Assembly: GCF_027942865.1 (NCBI RefSeq)
Contig: NC_134515.1
Span: 23,954,227 to 24,018,226, forward strand
Origin: Odontesthes bonariensis
Taxonomy: Eukaryota > Chordata > Actinopteri > Atheriniformes > Atherinopsidae
Direction of reading: 5' to 3'
Length of the DNA stretch: 64,000 bases
Both the position numbers and the translations under genes were made by a program. This document shows, in pieces, positions 23,331 through 34,805 of the stretch. Within the stretch, counting starts at the first letter, position 1, and every line of letters begins with the position of its first letter. The notes under the pieces are model-generated. The model was not told the DNA's origin, made no database searches, and saw nothing but the letters and a program-made list of their open reading frames with translations.

Positions 23331-24151
23331 TTTAACTGAATTAAAAAATTAAAATTATCCGAATACTGCAGCAGTATCATTAATGACAGTATTCCTGCTC
23401 TTCATTGTTTTCTTCTCAACTTTCATCGTTGTAGAGTAGCGGTAACCTTCACGTAGCATCGGCACCTCTGTGACGGAGAAAATTGCAACAACTATATATT
23501 GCGGGCACGAAATCGTGACGTCATCAACACTGCTCGCGGTAGCAGACGCGGCAACCATGCTAGAGCCTTTACACAGATTATGGCCAATTTAAACGAGTTC
23601 AGGCTGCAAGAGTTTTAAAATCCTTTGAAATTGGCGTAATGACACAATGGAAAAAACTTCATGATGATCTCACTGCATGAAAAGTGGGATTTTCGTCCCA
23701 GTAAACGCCCGAAAATCTCCCTAATTTTTGGCAGTTAACGACAATTTACAGGCTGCAAACGTGGCGTTTGTCGGTGCCACAAATTGTCGGGAACGAACCA
23801 TGCTCACGGCTCTAATTAGTATATGAATGCAGAAACCGCGTGCCTGGCGCTGAATGTCCTTACTCAGGATTGGATGAAACCACTACTTTTCAAACAAGTA
23901 AAATCACTCGTGATTGGTTGCCAGAGCTACCAGTAGGCAGGCTCATAAATGTAAACCCCAATAATAAATGATATTTATTATTATAATATATATATTTATT
24001 ATATTATTATTATATATTTATTATTTAATTTATATGCTATTATGCTGTATATCATTGTTCTCTTATGTAGGCTACTACACGACATGATTGAATTTATTGA
24101 GGCAAGGAACATTTACCAGAAACACATTTATGCAAAGAAAGAGCTTTATTT

Positions 24152-24184
24152 AAAAAAAAAAAAAAACACACACACACACACACA
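24152..24184. repeat. Poly-A then (CA)n microsatellite
   Basis: An A run passes into CA repeats. The short frames across it on the minus strand are repeat artefacts. Confidence 0.9.
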
Positions 24185-25229
24185 GGAGATCTGCCCACAC
24201 AACATGTATGGGTAGCTGACAAAGAGTCAAAAAAGAGTACCCAAAATCCTGCCAAAAAGCCAAGCAGAAAAATGAAAGGACAATGAAAAACATTGTGTGG
24301 AATGGGTCTGAACTTTCGATCTTCAGCACGGGGGCTGGCAGACAAATGCCTCCATTTGACCTTCCCTTTTCCCTATAAGCATTTGTAGGCAAATATAAAT
24401 TTTTGGAGGCTGACATCAGTATGCAGCAAGAGTCGAATGTAGATGTTGTGTGGAATGTAGTGAACATGTTAAACATCTAGTTTGAACATCCATCTCATTA
24501 AAAATGAGGAGTCAAAAGTGGTCATTGATAAATGATACACAGTAATGCTGCATCCCCATAAGTGCAGGTAACAGTCAGCAAATTATACATGCTTAGAGGT
24601 TATAAGTTACGTCACATGGACAGACTTATCTCTAAAGTATCAAATGCGTTTGATGTTATCAGGGTGGCCCCGATCAGTTTCCAAGTAGTCCGGGAGTTTT
24701 ATTACTGGACATGTGAACCCATCACATTAACAGATAATCTGATAACAACTTGTGTCCTGAACAGGAATTTTCCTCTTGACATGGGATGGGGGGGCGACCT
24801 GGTAATGAATTTGCTAATTTGTACAGCCTGAGCCTGACATAACAGGTTTTTTTAAGAACCATGCCTTTGCTCCCTTATAAATGCCGTCTACATTCTACTT
24901 TTTTTGCAATATGAACTCTTTAAGCATAGTTTTGTAGGAGATGATAGTATTTTCCACAAAATAGGAACATACAGTGGAAACCGCTTATAGTGGTCACGGA
25001 TATAGTAATCAACCGCTAAATATAGATCAAAAGGCTTGGGACAGAATCATTTCTATACAAATGCTGTTTAAATAATTTTATGAATGTAAACATGTGCAAA
25101 ATAATTTTAAAACTACATGTACCTATTTTACTTTTTACGCCCTTGATTCCTTTCTGGACCCTTCTGCCCTATGCTTCTGCCTCGCTAGCTAACGTAACGA
25201 GTAGACACCGAGCAGCAAGCGTGCGAATC

Positions 25230-25375
25230 ATGGCTGGAAAAAGGAAGTAATTTTCTCTAAATGAAAAACGTAGTCTCCTCCATAGACATAATATATGGTC
25301 ATCTATGGTCTCCTCGAGGCGTATGACAAATTACCAAAAACGAGCCAACGAGATGCTAACGACGGAGAAAGAAAA
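25230..25375 (+). pseudogene. Pogo/Tigger transposase N-terminal remnant
   Basis: From ATG at 25230 the text reads MAGKRK, a stop, then FSLNEK. After a 27-bp insertion and one 8-bp duplication the motif EAYDKLPKTSQRDA-like text resumes in another frame (about 25315-25360). This is the start of the helix-turn-helix DNA-binding part of pogo-family transposases. Early stop, insertion and loss of the rest make it a pseudogene. Confidence 0.6.
25273..25315. repeat. Tiny palindromic insertion with an 8-bp target duplication
   Basis: GTCTCCTC occurs at 25273-25280 and 25308-25315. Between the copies lie 27 bp starting CATAGA and ending TCTATG. The same site in pogo-like copy 2 (29882-29921, opposite strand) carries a 40-bp version. 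An 8-bp duplication is typical of hAT elements. Confidence 0.6.
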
Positions 25376-26316
25376 CGACGGGGGGGTTTATCTACATGTG
25401 CACGGGACCTGCTGTTGTTACTCTAAACTAATCAAAGGTTCCTCCCAACGTCCCACGGCTCCCGCTGCATTCACACACAGCTGTAAAACGTCAGACCTGC
25501 ATCTCAACCAAAGGGCATTTAAAGGTTTTGTTTTGGGCCTGAAAGTGTAGCACACTGGACACTTGTTCTCAGTTAACATCTACCTACTTCAGCTCCGCCT
25601 GCGATAATTGAAAAACGATACAAATGGCATTTAGATGGTATTCTGCATAAAAAAACAAGTGAAATACCTGTAATACAAATTCGGTTTTAGTAATCAACCG
25701 CCTATAGTGTTCAAATTGGCTCTGGACCAACGTGATCACTATAAGCGGTTTCCACTGTACTTGTTGTGTTTAAGTCAAGCATGTGGTTTTTGGATATATT
25801 TGTGTGTATAGTTGCTGTTACATTTGTAATATATTATACATGCATGTTGAGTGTCTTTTTATCTCATTTCCATCCTTGCCAGCTGCTGTGATGATCATTT
25901 TTCTGTCTGGAGAAGACTGCAATGAAGTCTATTACAATATCTTTATAGACAAATATACGTATAGGAATCTGTTAATTTACCGAAACAGCCCATCCAAATA
26001 TTAACATTGTGTGTGAAACACTGGATCATTCTGGTCCCATATTTTTCTTGGCTACATTATTTGTCTGCCTTCCTTTGACAGCAACACAGCATTTCTTATC
26101 ATGGTTAATGATCATCATTGTCTGCCCACTTTATTCCACTATCTAAGCTTCCATCGGCTGAAGAAACTAAAGGCCCCAGTTCAGTTCCCATGTCTGGAGG
26201 GATTTTTGTTCTGCTTTGAGAGCCATTGCCAGATTGTCCTCAGGCGACCATCAAACTAACAGGCATGGAAAGGGAGCCAGACAAGAGCTGAGAACTACCC
26301 TGTGATGTGTCACAAC

Positions 26317-26400
26317 CAGGGGCGTCGAGAGACCTGGTCATTCGGGGCTTCAGCCCCGAATCTCCGGGGTTCAGCCCCGAATCTCTCTGGACTGACATAG
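26317..26400 (+). repeat. Possible end of a hAT-type transposon
   Basis: It begins CAGGGGCGTCGAGAGACCTG and contains a doubled TTCAGCCCCGAATCTC module. The start resembles ends of fish hAT elements. No matching opposite end was found. Confidence 0.35.
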
Positions 26401-26614
26401 AGACCAATAAAAGAAGCGGGAGAGTATTTATTTTATGTTTGCATCGGTAAAGTTTAATGTTCCTGTTGCATTTGAATGCACCGCACAGTTCGTATGACCC
26501 CACGTGGGGAGTGCCTCAACAGCCAATCAGGGGCTACGCAGGCCACGTTCAGCCTCTCAGCTCGGAGGTGAACTGCAGGCACGCGATTTTTACGTTATTT
26601 GCTGACCTTAAATT

Positions 26615-28330
26615 GCTTATGAAACGAATTTTAATTGTTGGAATTTCACAGTTTTTGCTGCTGATTCTAAAGGTTCCAAGCCTTGCGATTAAAATTAGAT
26701 ATTGTCTGGATAATAATTTATCCGGGAAGTCATGTTAAAACGGGCTCAAAAGGAGCCACATTTTGTCTTTTTGTGCGAATTCTTTTTTTAATGCGTGACG
26801 TCATAGGGTTGACACAGAAGTTCTCGTAGTTTAACTGTAATGGCGGCATCTATGGCTAAGACATCAAAGCACGGCAGAAAATATTGTGTTGCTGGAGGAA
26901 CAAATGGTGTTAGTTGCAAAAATAGCAGCTTCACTGAAGGGATCTCTCTGCACATGTTTCCCAAACCAAAAACTACTGGAACTGAGGCTGACAAGGAGAA
27001 GGCAAAGACGAGAGCACGGTGGATACAGTTTGTACGGAGGCATCGTCGTGATTTTGAAGTGTCCTCAACATCCGTGTTGTGCTCCGTACATTTCCATCAC
27101 AACTGTTTCACTAAAAATGTGGAGATCGCGGGAATGGTTGGGAATAGGAGACGTCTTTTAGCTGAAGCTGTTCCAACTATTGACATCGCTGGACCTGGTG
27201 TGCCGACGGAGACTGTCCCTGCTCGAACTACTGCTCGGGCGCGAAGACAGGTGAGTCTGAAATTTCCAGATCGGACATTACTGGACTTGTTTTTTTTATA
27301 TATAATAATGTTCGCTTACTGTTCGCTTCTGAGAGGCAAGTGTCGACCACTGCTATTGGCTGAGAGCACGGTGGATCGTATCACTGCGTGCTGCCGCCTG
27401 CCGATAGCTGCACCTGAATTGCTGCTCGGAAGCAGGGGACTGCTCGCTTTGCTCTTCGGTCTGCACACATATCCAGCTAGAATTGCTGTCTGGTCTCTCC
27501 GGTGATTGCGCCGGCTACGACATCCGAGGCTCCGTGGATTACTCCTACCGATGGCTGCTGTCAGTCGTGCCGAGGCCGGGTGCACATCTCCCTGCCGCCG
27601 ACCCGTGAGGATCCGCAGATGGGGCCGCGCACTGGAGGATCTCCGACCCGTTAATCCACGCCATTGTTTATTAAGCTTATATTAAAACCATGTTATTATC
27701 ACATACGTTTTTTTTAAGTGGCTGGATTTCAAAGTGCCCCTTCGTTAGGTTTCAACGTGTCAAAGACAGCGCAGCAGAATGCCATATCTGCGAAACCGGC
27801 ATGTTCAAATCTTTTCCAGTTTACCACAGCAAACATACACTATTGTGTCATTTGATTGATAACATCTTAATAATAATCAGCGTGTAGTAGGAGCGATGGC
27901 TGTTTTGTGCCGCCGATCCTGTGCCGAAAATGGTAACTTTCTTTCATTTCCATTACCCATACGGAGGTGCAGAGAGCCTCTTCAATATAGATATTAAATC
28001 GATTTGTGTGGCTTAAATTCAACGAAAGTTTTTCCACATAATGTTAGAGGTGTGTTCTTTCGACCTGCTGATGTTTGTATCAGAATTTTGGTTCCTTTAT
28101 GAGATATAGGTCCATCAAATGTATGTTATTTTCGCAGCCAGCCATACTAGCAAATAAGGGAGTCAACCCTATGACGTCACGGTCACGTGGCCAATTTCGC
28201 ACCAAAGGCCACAATTCACACTTTTAAATGGCCGTTTTAACAAGTTATGCCCGGAAAATTTAGTTCAAGTTGGATTGATGGTTTTAGAAAAAGACAAAAA
28301 TTTCATTTGAATGATAGATGAACATTCGTT
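26615..28330 (+). mobile_element. THAP-bearing DNA transposon with long terminal inverted repeats
   Basis: GTGACGTCATAGGGTTGAC near 26795 recurs inverted near 28160-28180. The outward flanks also match each other in inverted orientation for roughly 150-200 bp with drift (for example GAAACGAAT, TCCGGG, GTTAAAACGG and GTGCGAA in the same order). A THAP-domain exon starts just inside the left end. Long inverted ends plus THAP suggest a P- or ISL2EU-like element, but the class is inferred. The GC-rich part at 27320-27660 is unassigned. Confidence 0.65.
26840..27250 (+). CDS. THAP zinc-finger protein, first exon of a transposon gene
   Basis: ATG at 26840 opens 137 codons without a stop, ending at a good donor (GACAG followed by GTGAGT at 27251). 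The THAP-type C2CH finger is visible: KYCVAGGTNGVSC near residues 14-26, a central RARWIQFVRRHRRDF, then SVLCSVHFHHNCF carrying the last Cys and His, and AVPTID near residue 110, the THAP C-terminal landmark. THAP fingers bind specific DNA; in this setting it would recognise the transposon ends. No later exon encoding a nuclease was found before the right terminal repeat, so the gene is probably truncated. It could also be a domesticated exon, but the flanking inverted repeats argue against that. Confidence 0.65.
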
Positions 28331-28860
28331 TCAGTGCATCTTTAACCAGAGAAGTAAAGCGCAGCTACTTGTGAAAAGGACAGAAAAAGGAGAAAGGTTA
28401 CACTGAAAGAAAGTCAGAGCACATACCGATTGGAAGTCCGGAGACAAGTACGTCGGTAAGACGAGTCAGTTATCAAAATAAAGGCTTGTTAACGCTTACC
28501 GTCGTCCATGCTAATGCTAGCTCTGTGTCTAACAGGCTAACACTCACCTGTCATCTGTAGAGCCGCTGCAAGCTCCGATATCGGCGTACTTTGAAATACA
28601 GAGAGCAACGGTGAGAAACTTGTCTTTTTAGCTGCTCTGAGGCTATTTTTCTTTTGTTTCTCGGTGTGCTAAAGAAAGTTGTGGTGATATAAAAGTCTAT
28701 GAGAGTGAACTGAGGTTGTTAATGGTGTGATATTTTGGAACTTGTGTGTATTGAGTCTTTTATTTTATGCCGATATATATAGTCATATATTTAAGGGGAA
28801 GTTGTTTTGTTTTCCTAATGCCAATTTAAAAGGAAAAAGAAAGCAATTTGATATGCCATC
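28331..28860. other. Unassigned segment with CpG-rich part
   Basis: About 28330-28640 has more CpG than its surroundings and two donor-like sites (CGGTAAGACG and ACGGTGAGAA). It could be a promoter or first exon, or transposon debris. Nothing here is strong enough to call. Confidence 0.3.
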
Positions 28861-28870
28861 GACTGTGGCT

Positions 28871-28960
28871 CGAGCAGGGGCGGCGCCAGAGATTTTTTAC
28901 TGCTGGTGCTACGGGGGAGCACGGCTTTTTACCGAGGGTGCTACCCCTCCCAACCATCCC
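28871..28960 (+). repeat. Possible hAT-type transposon end
   Basis: CAGGGGCGGCGCCAGAGATT followed by a GGTGCTAC-rich stretch resembles ends of fish hAT elements. No partner end was found. A (CA)n run follows at 28961-28983. Confidence 0.35.
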
Positions 28961-28983
28961 CACACACACACACACACACACAC
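28961..28983. repeat. (CA)n microsatellite
   Basis: Perfect CA run. Confidence 0.9.
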
Positions 28984-29714
28984 GACCATGAAAAGCGCTA
29001 TATACAATCGATTGTATCATCATTACTGTTTTACTGTTGTTTTTATTATCATTATTATTTATTACTATAAGGCTATTATTATTATTAGCCTACCTCCAAC
29101 GCAAGACAGCCTACTATAAACACATTCACTCATACTTTGCATTTAAAATGCGTATAGGCTAAACTCAATACTTCACATGTGTTCATACACTGCACAAGCC
29201 TTTTTTTAAAAAACGGCAAATGTTTAAAAGTGATGGTTCGGAGTAGATTCACCCTGGGTCATTTGAACCGTGACATCCAGCCAAGTAGCCCACCCAAAGT
29301 TTTTCCGATATTGGCTGAACATCAGCTGAGTTACTGAGTTATCCCGAATAGCTTAGTACAAGCGCTAACGGACCCTGGCAGTATCTCCAAAATTACCACA
29401 CTAAAATCACATGCCATGACAACAAACTTCTACAGTAGTACAAATATGGTCTGTACTCACAAAACGATGCATTTGGAAGTTTGTCCATAGTCCAGGAGTT
29501 TATTATTATCAACACAAGCCTAATAGCTTCTCTGCTGCTAAAGCTGCGTCGACGTCACTTCCTTGATCTGGGAGCTTCAAAGTAAGATGAGGGTTGATCA
29601 ACTACTGTAGACAACAAAGCAAGGCTGCTCAATTTCTCCATTGATAAAATAAATTCACAACTCTACAACATAAAAATTCATAAAAATTCATGTTGAATAT
29701 AGCATATACACACT

Positions 29715-30279
29715 AAGCTCCTGTGCACATGTAAATAAACACCCCCTGTCGTTTTCTTTCTCCGTCGTTAGCATTCATGACTGTCGTTGCTTAATACACA
29801 AGATAGCCTGAGGAATGCCAAGCTTCGCCGCAGCATCTCGTTGGCTCGTTTTTGGTAATTTGTCATACGCCTCGAGGAGAACATAGATGACCATAATATA
29901 TGACCATATATTATCTCTATGGAGGAGACTACGTTTTTCATTCAGAGAAAATTACTTCCTTTTTCCAGCCATGATTCTCGCGCTTGCTGCCCGGTGTCAA
30001 CTCGTTACGTTAGCTAGCGAGGCAGAAGCATAGGGCAGAAGCGTCCAGAAAGGAATCAAGGGCGTCAAAAGTAAAATAGCTACATGTAGTTTTAAAATTA
30101 TTTTTGCAGATGTTTACATTCATAAAATGGCCAAAAATGAACATTATAAGCGGATTTCTTGATTACTATAAACAAATTATTTAAACAGCATTTGTATAGA
30201 AATGATTCTGTCCCAAGCCTTTTGATCTATATAAGCGGTTGATTACTATATCCGTGACCACTATAAGCGGTTTCCACTG
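29715..30279 (-). mobile_element. Pogo-like transposon, copy 2, truncated
   Basis: The reverse complement of copy 1 from its left end (TIR ending CGGTTTCCACTG at 30279, followed by TA) to a point near the ACATGTGCAC motif, after which similarity stops. It carries the same transposase N-terminal remnant and the same small palindromic insertion in a longer form. The other terminal repeat is missing. Confidence 0.75.
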
Positions 30280-31231
30280 TAGTGGATAATAAGGTACTCC
30301 CGGTGGAGTCCAGACATTGGCGGTGTATGAGTAGAGATAGGAGTTGGCAGATACTTTGGTTGAGGCTCCTCTTGTGTGAGAAAGAGGTTGAGATGGGGAG
30401 GAGGCGGGTGGTGCGAAAGTCAGTCTGGAGGAAAAATGACAGAACAGGAAAGAACAAGATTATCCTCACTGATTGGCTTGAAAAGCTGCAGGCAAGAAGA
30501 CCTATGGGCAAGAGTTGGTAGCTGGAATAATTAATGAGGTGACTTTGACAGCGTGGGAAAAGAGAAGTGACAAAGAATAACAAGATGAAAAGCCCAAACA
30601 CCAGAGAATAAGGACAGATATGAAGAACTTTCATGCGAGGGATTTTCAACCCTATTTTAGTAGACACTTGCCCCTCAGCACTGTCTTTCTGACTGAGACA
30701 TCTGTAGACCCATCACCTGCTGCCTCTTGCAGTTGTACCAGCATGGCACAGCGTCTCCCCATCCTGAATCCAAAACTCCAGTTCTTCTCTCTAAATACCA
30801 TTAACATTTTCAATAAATCAACTTTGTCTGTCTATGTTTGCATTCTGGGTTTAGGAACAAACAAGGGTCTTGACAAATACAGTCCCACAAAATGAAAGAA
30901 TATCATTTTCATTATATTGACTGAAATTAAGAAAATCATACTCAATGTAAAATTAAGAGCAAGAATAATCAATAAATCACTGGCTGACCCTGTTTACAGA
31001 CCATGAAAGTTTGAGCTCACGTTAACCCCAAAGGACACTCCGGCCATTTTCTACAACACCTGGGGTGCAGTTCATAAAACTTAATTGAAATTCTGTGCAC
31101 ATAAAGCCTGAAAAATGAAGAGCATTTGCACCTTTTTTTAGATTTATGAACCCATGTCTTCACACGGTCCTTTGAACATAAATCTATGGGCCCATGAAAT
31201 TGCCTTTATGTCCACAAGTCTGACTCACATA
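30280..31231. other. Intergenic, no gene recognised
   Basis: A short ORF pair at 30280-30670 on opposite strands shows no known motif. CAATAAATCA near 30811 resembles a poly(A) signal but no upstream gene is seen. Confidence 0.45.
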
Positions 31232-31397
31232 CACTACCAGTCAAAAGTTTGTAAAATAATCGTTTAATGGTTTTTCTTTACTTTCATGACTATTTACATT
31301 GTAGATTCTCACTGGAGGCATCGAAACTATGAATGCACACATATGGAATTATGCAGTAAACCAAAAAGTGTGAAATAACTTTGAGGAATCTAAAATA
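31232..31397 (+). mobile_element. Tc1-like transposon end (truncated)
   Basis: It begins CACTACCAGTCAAAAGTTTG after a TA and continues with TGGTTTTTCTTTACTTTCAT and ATATGGAATTATGCAGTAAA. This matches my memory of the terminal region of widespread fish Tc1-like elements. Only about 165 bp remain. Confidence 0.65.
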
Positions 31398-31825
31398 TGA
31401 AACATAGTTAGAGTTATACGAATTATAAAACGTAAAAAAAACAGTCTAAAGAGTATAATTCAACCAAATGTTAATTGTGTTTTACATTTACATAGTGGCT
31501 TTACTTCTCAATCATGAACAAAAAAAGAGAAATTAAAACAAATATCTTAAAAGTCTATAGTAGGAAAAATAGCGTCACATGTTGCGTGGTGTCATATGAT
31601 GCATGTTTGAGGAACACACAGAGAAATTGTACATTTTTTCTTTATGAATATCGTTTTTTTGTGTTGAAAAAGTATCACATCATTTTTAAGTATATGCCTA
31701 ATTCATGCATCTGGTCTTGGTGGAGTAGAGTTGAGTAATTAGGCGCATTCCCACTGTAGGAACCTTTTGCAGTTCCTATAACCTTTTCAGGAATAGGGCC
31801 GTTTTCTCCCGCATTCTGACATAAG

Positions 31826-32574
31826 CCGCTTTCGGACTGTAGGAACCTTTGGCAGTTCTAATAACTTTTTAATCCGCGGGGCCTTTTTCTCCCGCATTCG
31901 GACATACAGGAACTCGGGACCATCTCCCTCAGTTCCTATAACCATTTCAGCTCCTTCTCCGAGGTTGGGTCTTTTCAGGGTTCTATAGAACGCATCTGAC
32001 GTAGGTGTGTGGTGGTCGGTAGCTACACCCCGTGTCATGCTGTCATGGCTGAAATGTTTACTCATACGACACGGACACAACCGGCGGGTGTTTAATAAGT
32101 TAAACTTACACGTCGTCTCCTTTGTCTGCGGCGCTCTGCTCTCCTTCCTTCCTTCATGAAATGAAAAAGTATCGCCTGCGCTAGATCCTTCGTCTCCTGA
32201 CTCTCTCTGTGTGCTCTTCCAACCTCAATATTAGACGCCTGATGTGATCGTCCATGATTAATATCACCAGCATGCAGACCATGAACACGGTGGCCTCCCC
32301 GCTCTCCATATTAGCTTCTTTGTGGTGTTTTTTCTTCTCTCCTTACTTTTACCGGGTTTTGTTTTGTTTTGCTTTGTTGTTGAATGTGGCGCTAAAGTAA
32401 CACGTCACTGACGCAGACGGCTGCGCACGGCGCATCAGTCCCGACCTGGTCCCGACTCATGTGCGAATGCAGACTGAAACAGTTCCGCTGGGGAAGGACA
32501 GCTTTCAGAACGAAATTCGAGTAGGACAGTTCTTATAACTGCGTTCTTAGAACGGCTCTGTCCGAAAGCGGCTA
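31826..32574 (-). mobile_element. Family A transposon, copy A2, inserted into A3
   Basis: Near-perfect ends (AGCCGCTTTCGGACTGTAGG and CTGTCCGAAAGCGGCT) with ATA on both sides as a 3-bp target duplication. The target is the interior of copy A3. Orientation is opposite to A1, and the ATA/TAT duplications agree when orientation is taken into account. The 42-codon MESGEAT ORF lies at 32309 down to 32181. Confidence 0.75.
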
Positions 32575-32801
32575 TACAGGAACTAGGGACCACGGCCCTC
32601 AGTTCCTATAACCATTTTAGCTCCTTCTCCGAGGCTGGGTCTTTTCTGGGTTCTATAGGAACACATCTTGTAGGTGTTTGGTGGTTGGTAGCCACGCCCC
32701 TTGTCAGATTTTCGCTTCTTCATGTTCCTAATCTGCTCAATGTAAACAGTAGAATAACGGCTGAAATGTTTACTCATACGACACAGACACAACCGGCGCG
32801 T

Positions 32802-34253
32802 GTGCGTTCACACCAGACGCGGTCGGGCGACGCGATTACATACAAAGTCAATGCAAAGACGCGATTAGACGCGGATTCGAGCCGGCGGCGCGATGAGGCG
32901 CGGTGGGGCGGCGCGGTGAGGAGCGGTGAGGCGGTGCGGTGATGCGGTGGCCGCCGCGCGAGTGAAAATATGCGATTCGCGCGAGTTCAAAAAATCCAAC
33001 TTTGGCGAAATATTCGCGCCAGACAGCCTATCAGCGTTGAGATTCTGGACGACAGTGACGTGGAGACAGATGGACAGGCGCTGTCTGTGACATGCAGATG
33101 GGACTGCACATAGAAATTAGCTTCTAAGCTACAATCTGGTGCAGGTCATCTCTTTACTTTGTAATTAATGTACTTTGCACATGGTCCCTGACAAAATAAA
33201 AAATAAAAATTAAATCACCGCCTTCTCCAGGAGTTCCGTCTGGATGACGGCCGCCTCCAGCGGCACCCCAGGCCCACCAGGACCCAGCCCGACGACCCGC
33301 TCGGGAGGACCGGCGCCGCGATCTCTCGGCAGGACACCAACCACAGGCGCCCCGCAGCTGAAACGGAGCCGCGGCCCAGCTGCGGAGCCCCTGCAGCCGG
33401 CGTCCCGCCGAGAGATCACGGCACCAATCCTCCCGAGCAGGCCACCAAACTGGGTCCCGGCGAGCCCGAAACACCGCTGGAAGCGGCCGCCACGGGAGGA
33501 TCGGTGCCGTGATCTCTCGGCGGGACGCCGGCTGCAGGCGCTCCGCAGCTGGGCCGCGGCTCCGTTTCAGCCGCGGGGCGCCTGTGGCATGGTGTCCTGC
33601 CGAGAGATCGCGGCGCCGGTCCTCCTGAGCGGGTCGTCGGGCTGGGTCCTGGTGGGCCTGGGGTGCCGCTGGAGGCGGCCGTCATCCAGACGGAACTCAT
33701 GGAGGACCGGCGCCGCGATCTCTCGGCCCAGCTGTGGAGCGCCTGCAGCCGGCGTCCCGCCGAGAGATCACGGCACCGATCCTCCCGTGGCGGCCGCTTC
33801 CAGCGGTGTTTCGGGCTCGCCGGGACCCAGTTTGGTGGCCTGCTCGGGAGGATCGGTGCCGTGATCTCTCGGCGGGACGCCGGCTGCAGGCGCCGGTCCT
33901 CCCAAGCGGGTCGTCGGGTCGTCGGGCTGGGTCCTGGTGGGCCTGGGGTGCCGCTGGAGGCGGCCGTCATCCAGACGCAACTCCTGGAGAAGGCGATGAA
34001 TTATCCGAGCTGAATGCACCACCGGATGATGTCACTGACCCAGACACGACGGCGTGTGCGTTTCAGACGAATCTCGGACTGCCACAGCAGGTACAAGGAC
34101 GCGATCAGCCATGGATAGCCCCTTGAGCTATTCACTCGTTTTTTACTCGCGCGAGAGAGGCGCTTGAGGCGATGGAATTTAATTTACACCTGCGGCAACA
34201 ATCGCGCGATGAAGGTGGTGCGAATATTCGCATCGCGTTTGGTGTGAACGCAC
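32802..34253. mobile_element. Element B, GC-rich transposon with GTGCGTTCACACC ends
   Basis: The ends are GTGCGTTCACACCAGACGCG and, inverted, GCGTTTGGTGTGAACGCAC. Compared with copy A2, about 24 bp of the host A3 element are missing at the junction, and no clear target duplication is seen. The outer parts contain many short CGCGATT/GCGATG motifs. The centre (33217-33997) is a block of inverted GC-rich modules. No transposase was found, so it is non-autonomous and its class is unknown. Confidence 0.6.
33217..33997. repeat. Array of alternating inverted GC-rich modules
   Basis: A module of roughly 220-260 bp is present three times in alternating orientation: about 33217-33480, its inverse at about 33481-33700, and a rearranged copy to 33997. 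Marker strings such as GCCGTCATCCAGACG, TCTCTCGGC and its inverse GCCGAGAG recur at the expected mirrored places. Long open frames across this block on both strands come from the GC-rich, stop-poor repeat and are not genes. Confidence 0.75.
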
Positions 34254-34666
34254 ACGTCGTCTCCTTTGTCTGTGGCGCTCTGCTCTCCTTTCTTCCTTCA
34301 TGAAACGAAGAAGTATCGCCTGCGCTAGATCCTGACTCTATCTGTGTGCTCTTCCAGCCTCGATGTTAGACGCCCGATGTGATCGTCCATGATTAATATC
34401 ACCATCTTGCAGACCATGAACACGGTGGCCTCCCCGCTCTCCATATTAGCTTCTTGGTGGGTGTTTTTTCTTCTGTACTTACTTTTCGCGGGTTTTGTTT
34501 TGTTTTGTTTTGTTTTGTTGTTGAGTGTGGGGCTAAAGTAACACGTCACTGTCGCAGACGGTTGCATCGCATCAGTCCCGACCTTGTCCCGACTCATGTT
34601 CGAATGCAAAATGAAACAGTCCCGCTGAAGAAGGACAGTTATCAGAACGAAATTCGAGGTGGACCG

Positions 34667-34805
34667 TTCTTAGAACTGCGTTCTTAGAACTGCGTTCTTA
34701 GAACTGCGTTCTTAGAACTGCGTTCTTAGAACTGCGTTCTTAGAACTGCGTTCTTAGAACTGCGTTCTTAGAACTGCGTTCTTAGAACTGCGTTCTTAGA
34801 ACTGC
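34667..34805. repeat. Ten tandem copies of a 14-bp unit
   Basis: The unit TTCTTAGAACTGCG is repeated at exact 14-bp spacing (starts 34667, 34681 and so on to 34793). It lies just inside the right end of A3. A single related motif occupies the same place in A2. Confidence 0.95.

Larger units (their letters stand above)
24972..25757 (+). mobile_element. Pogo-like (Tc1/mariner superfamily) transposon, copy 1
   Basis: The 786-bp element begins CAGTGGAAACCGCTTATAGTG and ends in the reverse complement, with TA duplications at 24970-24971 and 25758-25759. A remnant of a CENP-B/Tigger-type transposase N-terminus lies inside. It is an internally deleted, non-autonomous copy. A truncated inverted relative is at 29715-30279. 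Confidence 0.85.

Noticed and set aside
24150..24476. Minus-strand ORF of 108 codons
   Set aside because: Its end is coded by poly-T and GT repeats. No motif or splice support.
27251..27505. Extension of the THAP frame beyond 27250
   Set aside because: A strong splice donor sits at 27251, and downstream residues lose THAP-like character.
28727..29119. 130-codon ORF with a CA-repeat-coded His/Thr run
   Set aside because: It crosses a microsatellite and a transposon end. No family similarity.
33244..33970. Open frames of 116-206 codons on both strands
   Set aside because: They cross the inverted GC-rich modules, have proline/arginine-rich repeat composition, and mirror each other on opposite strands.
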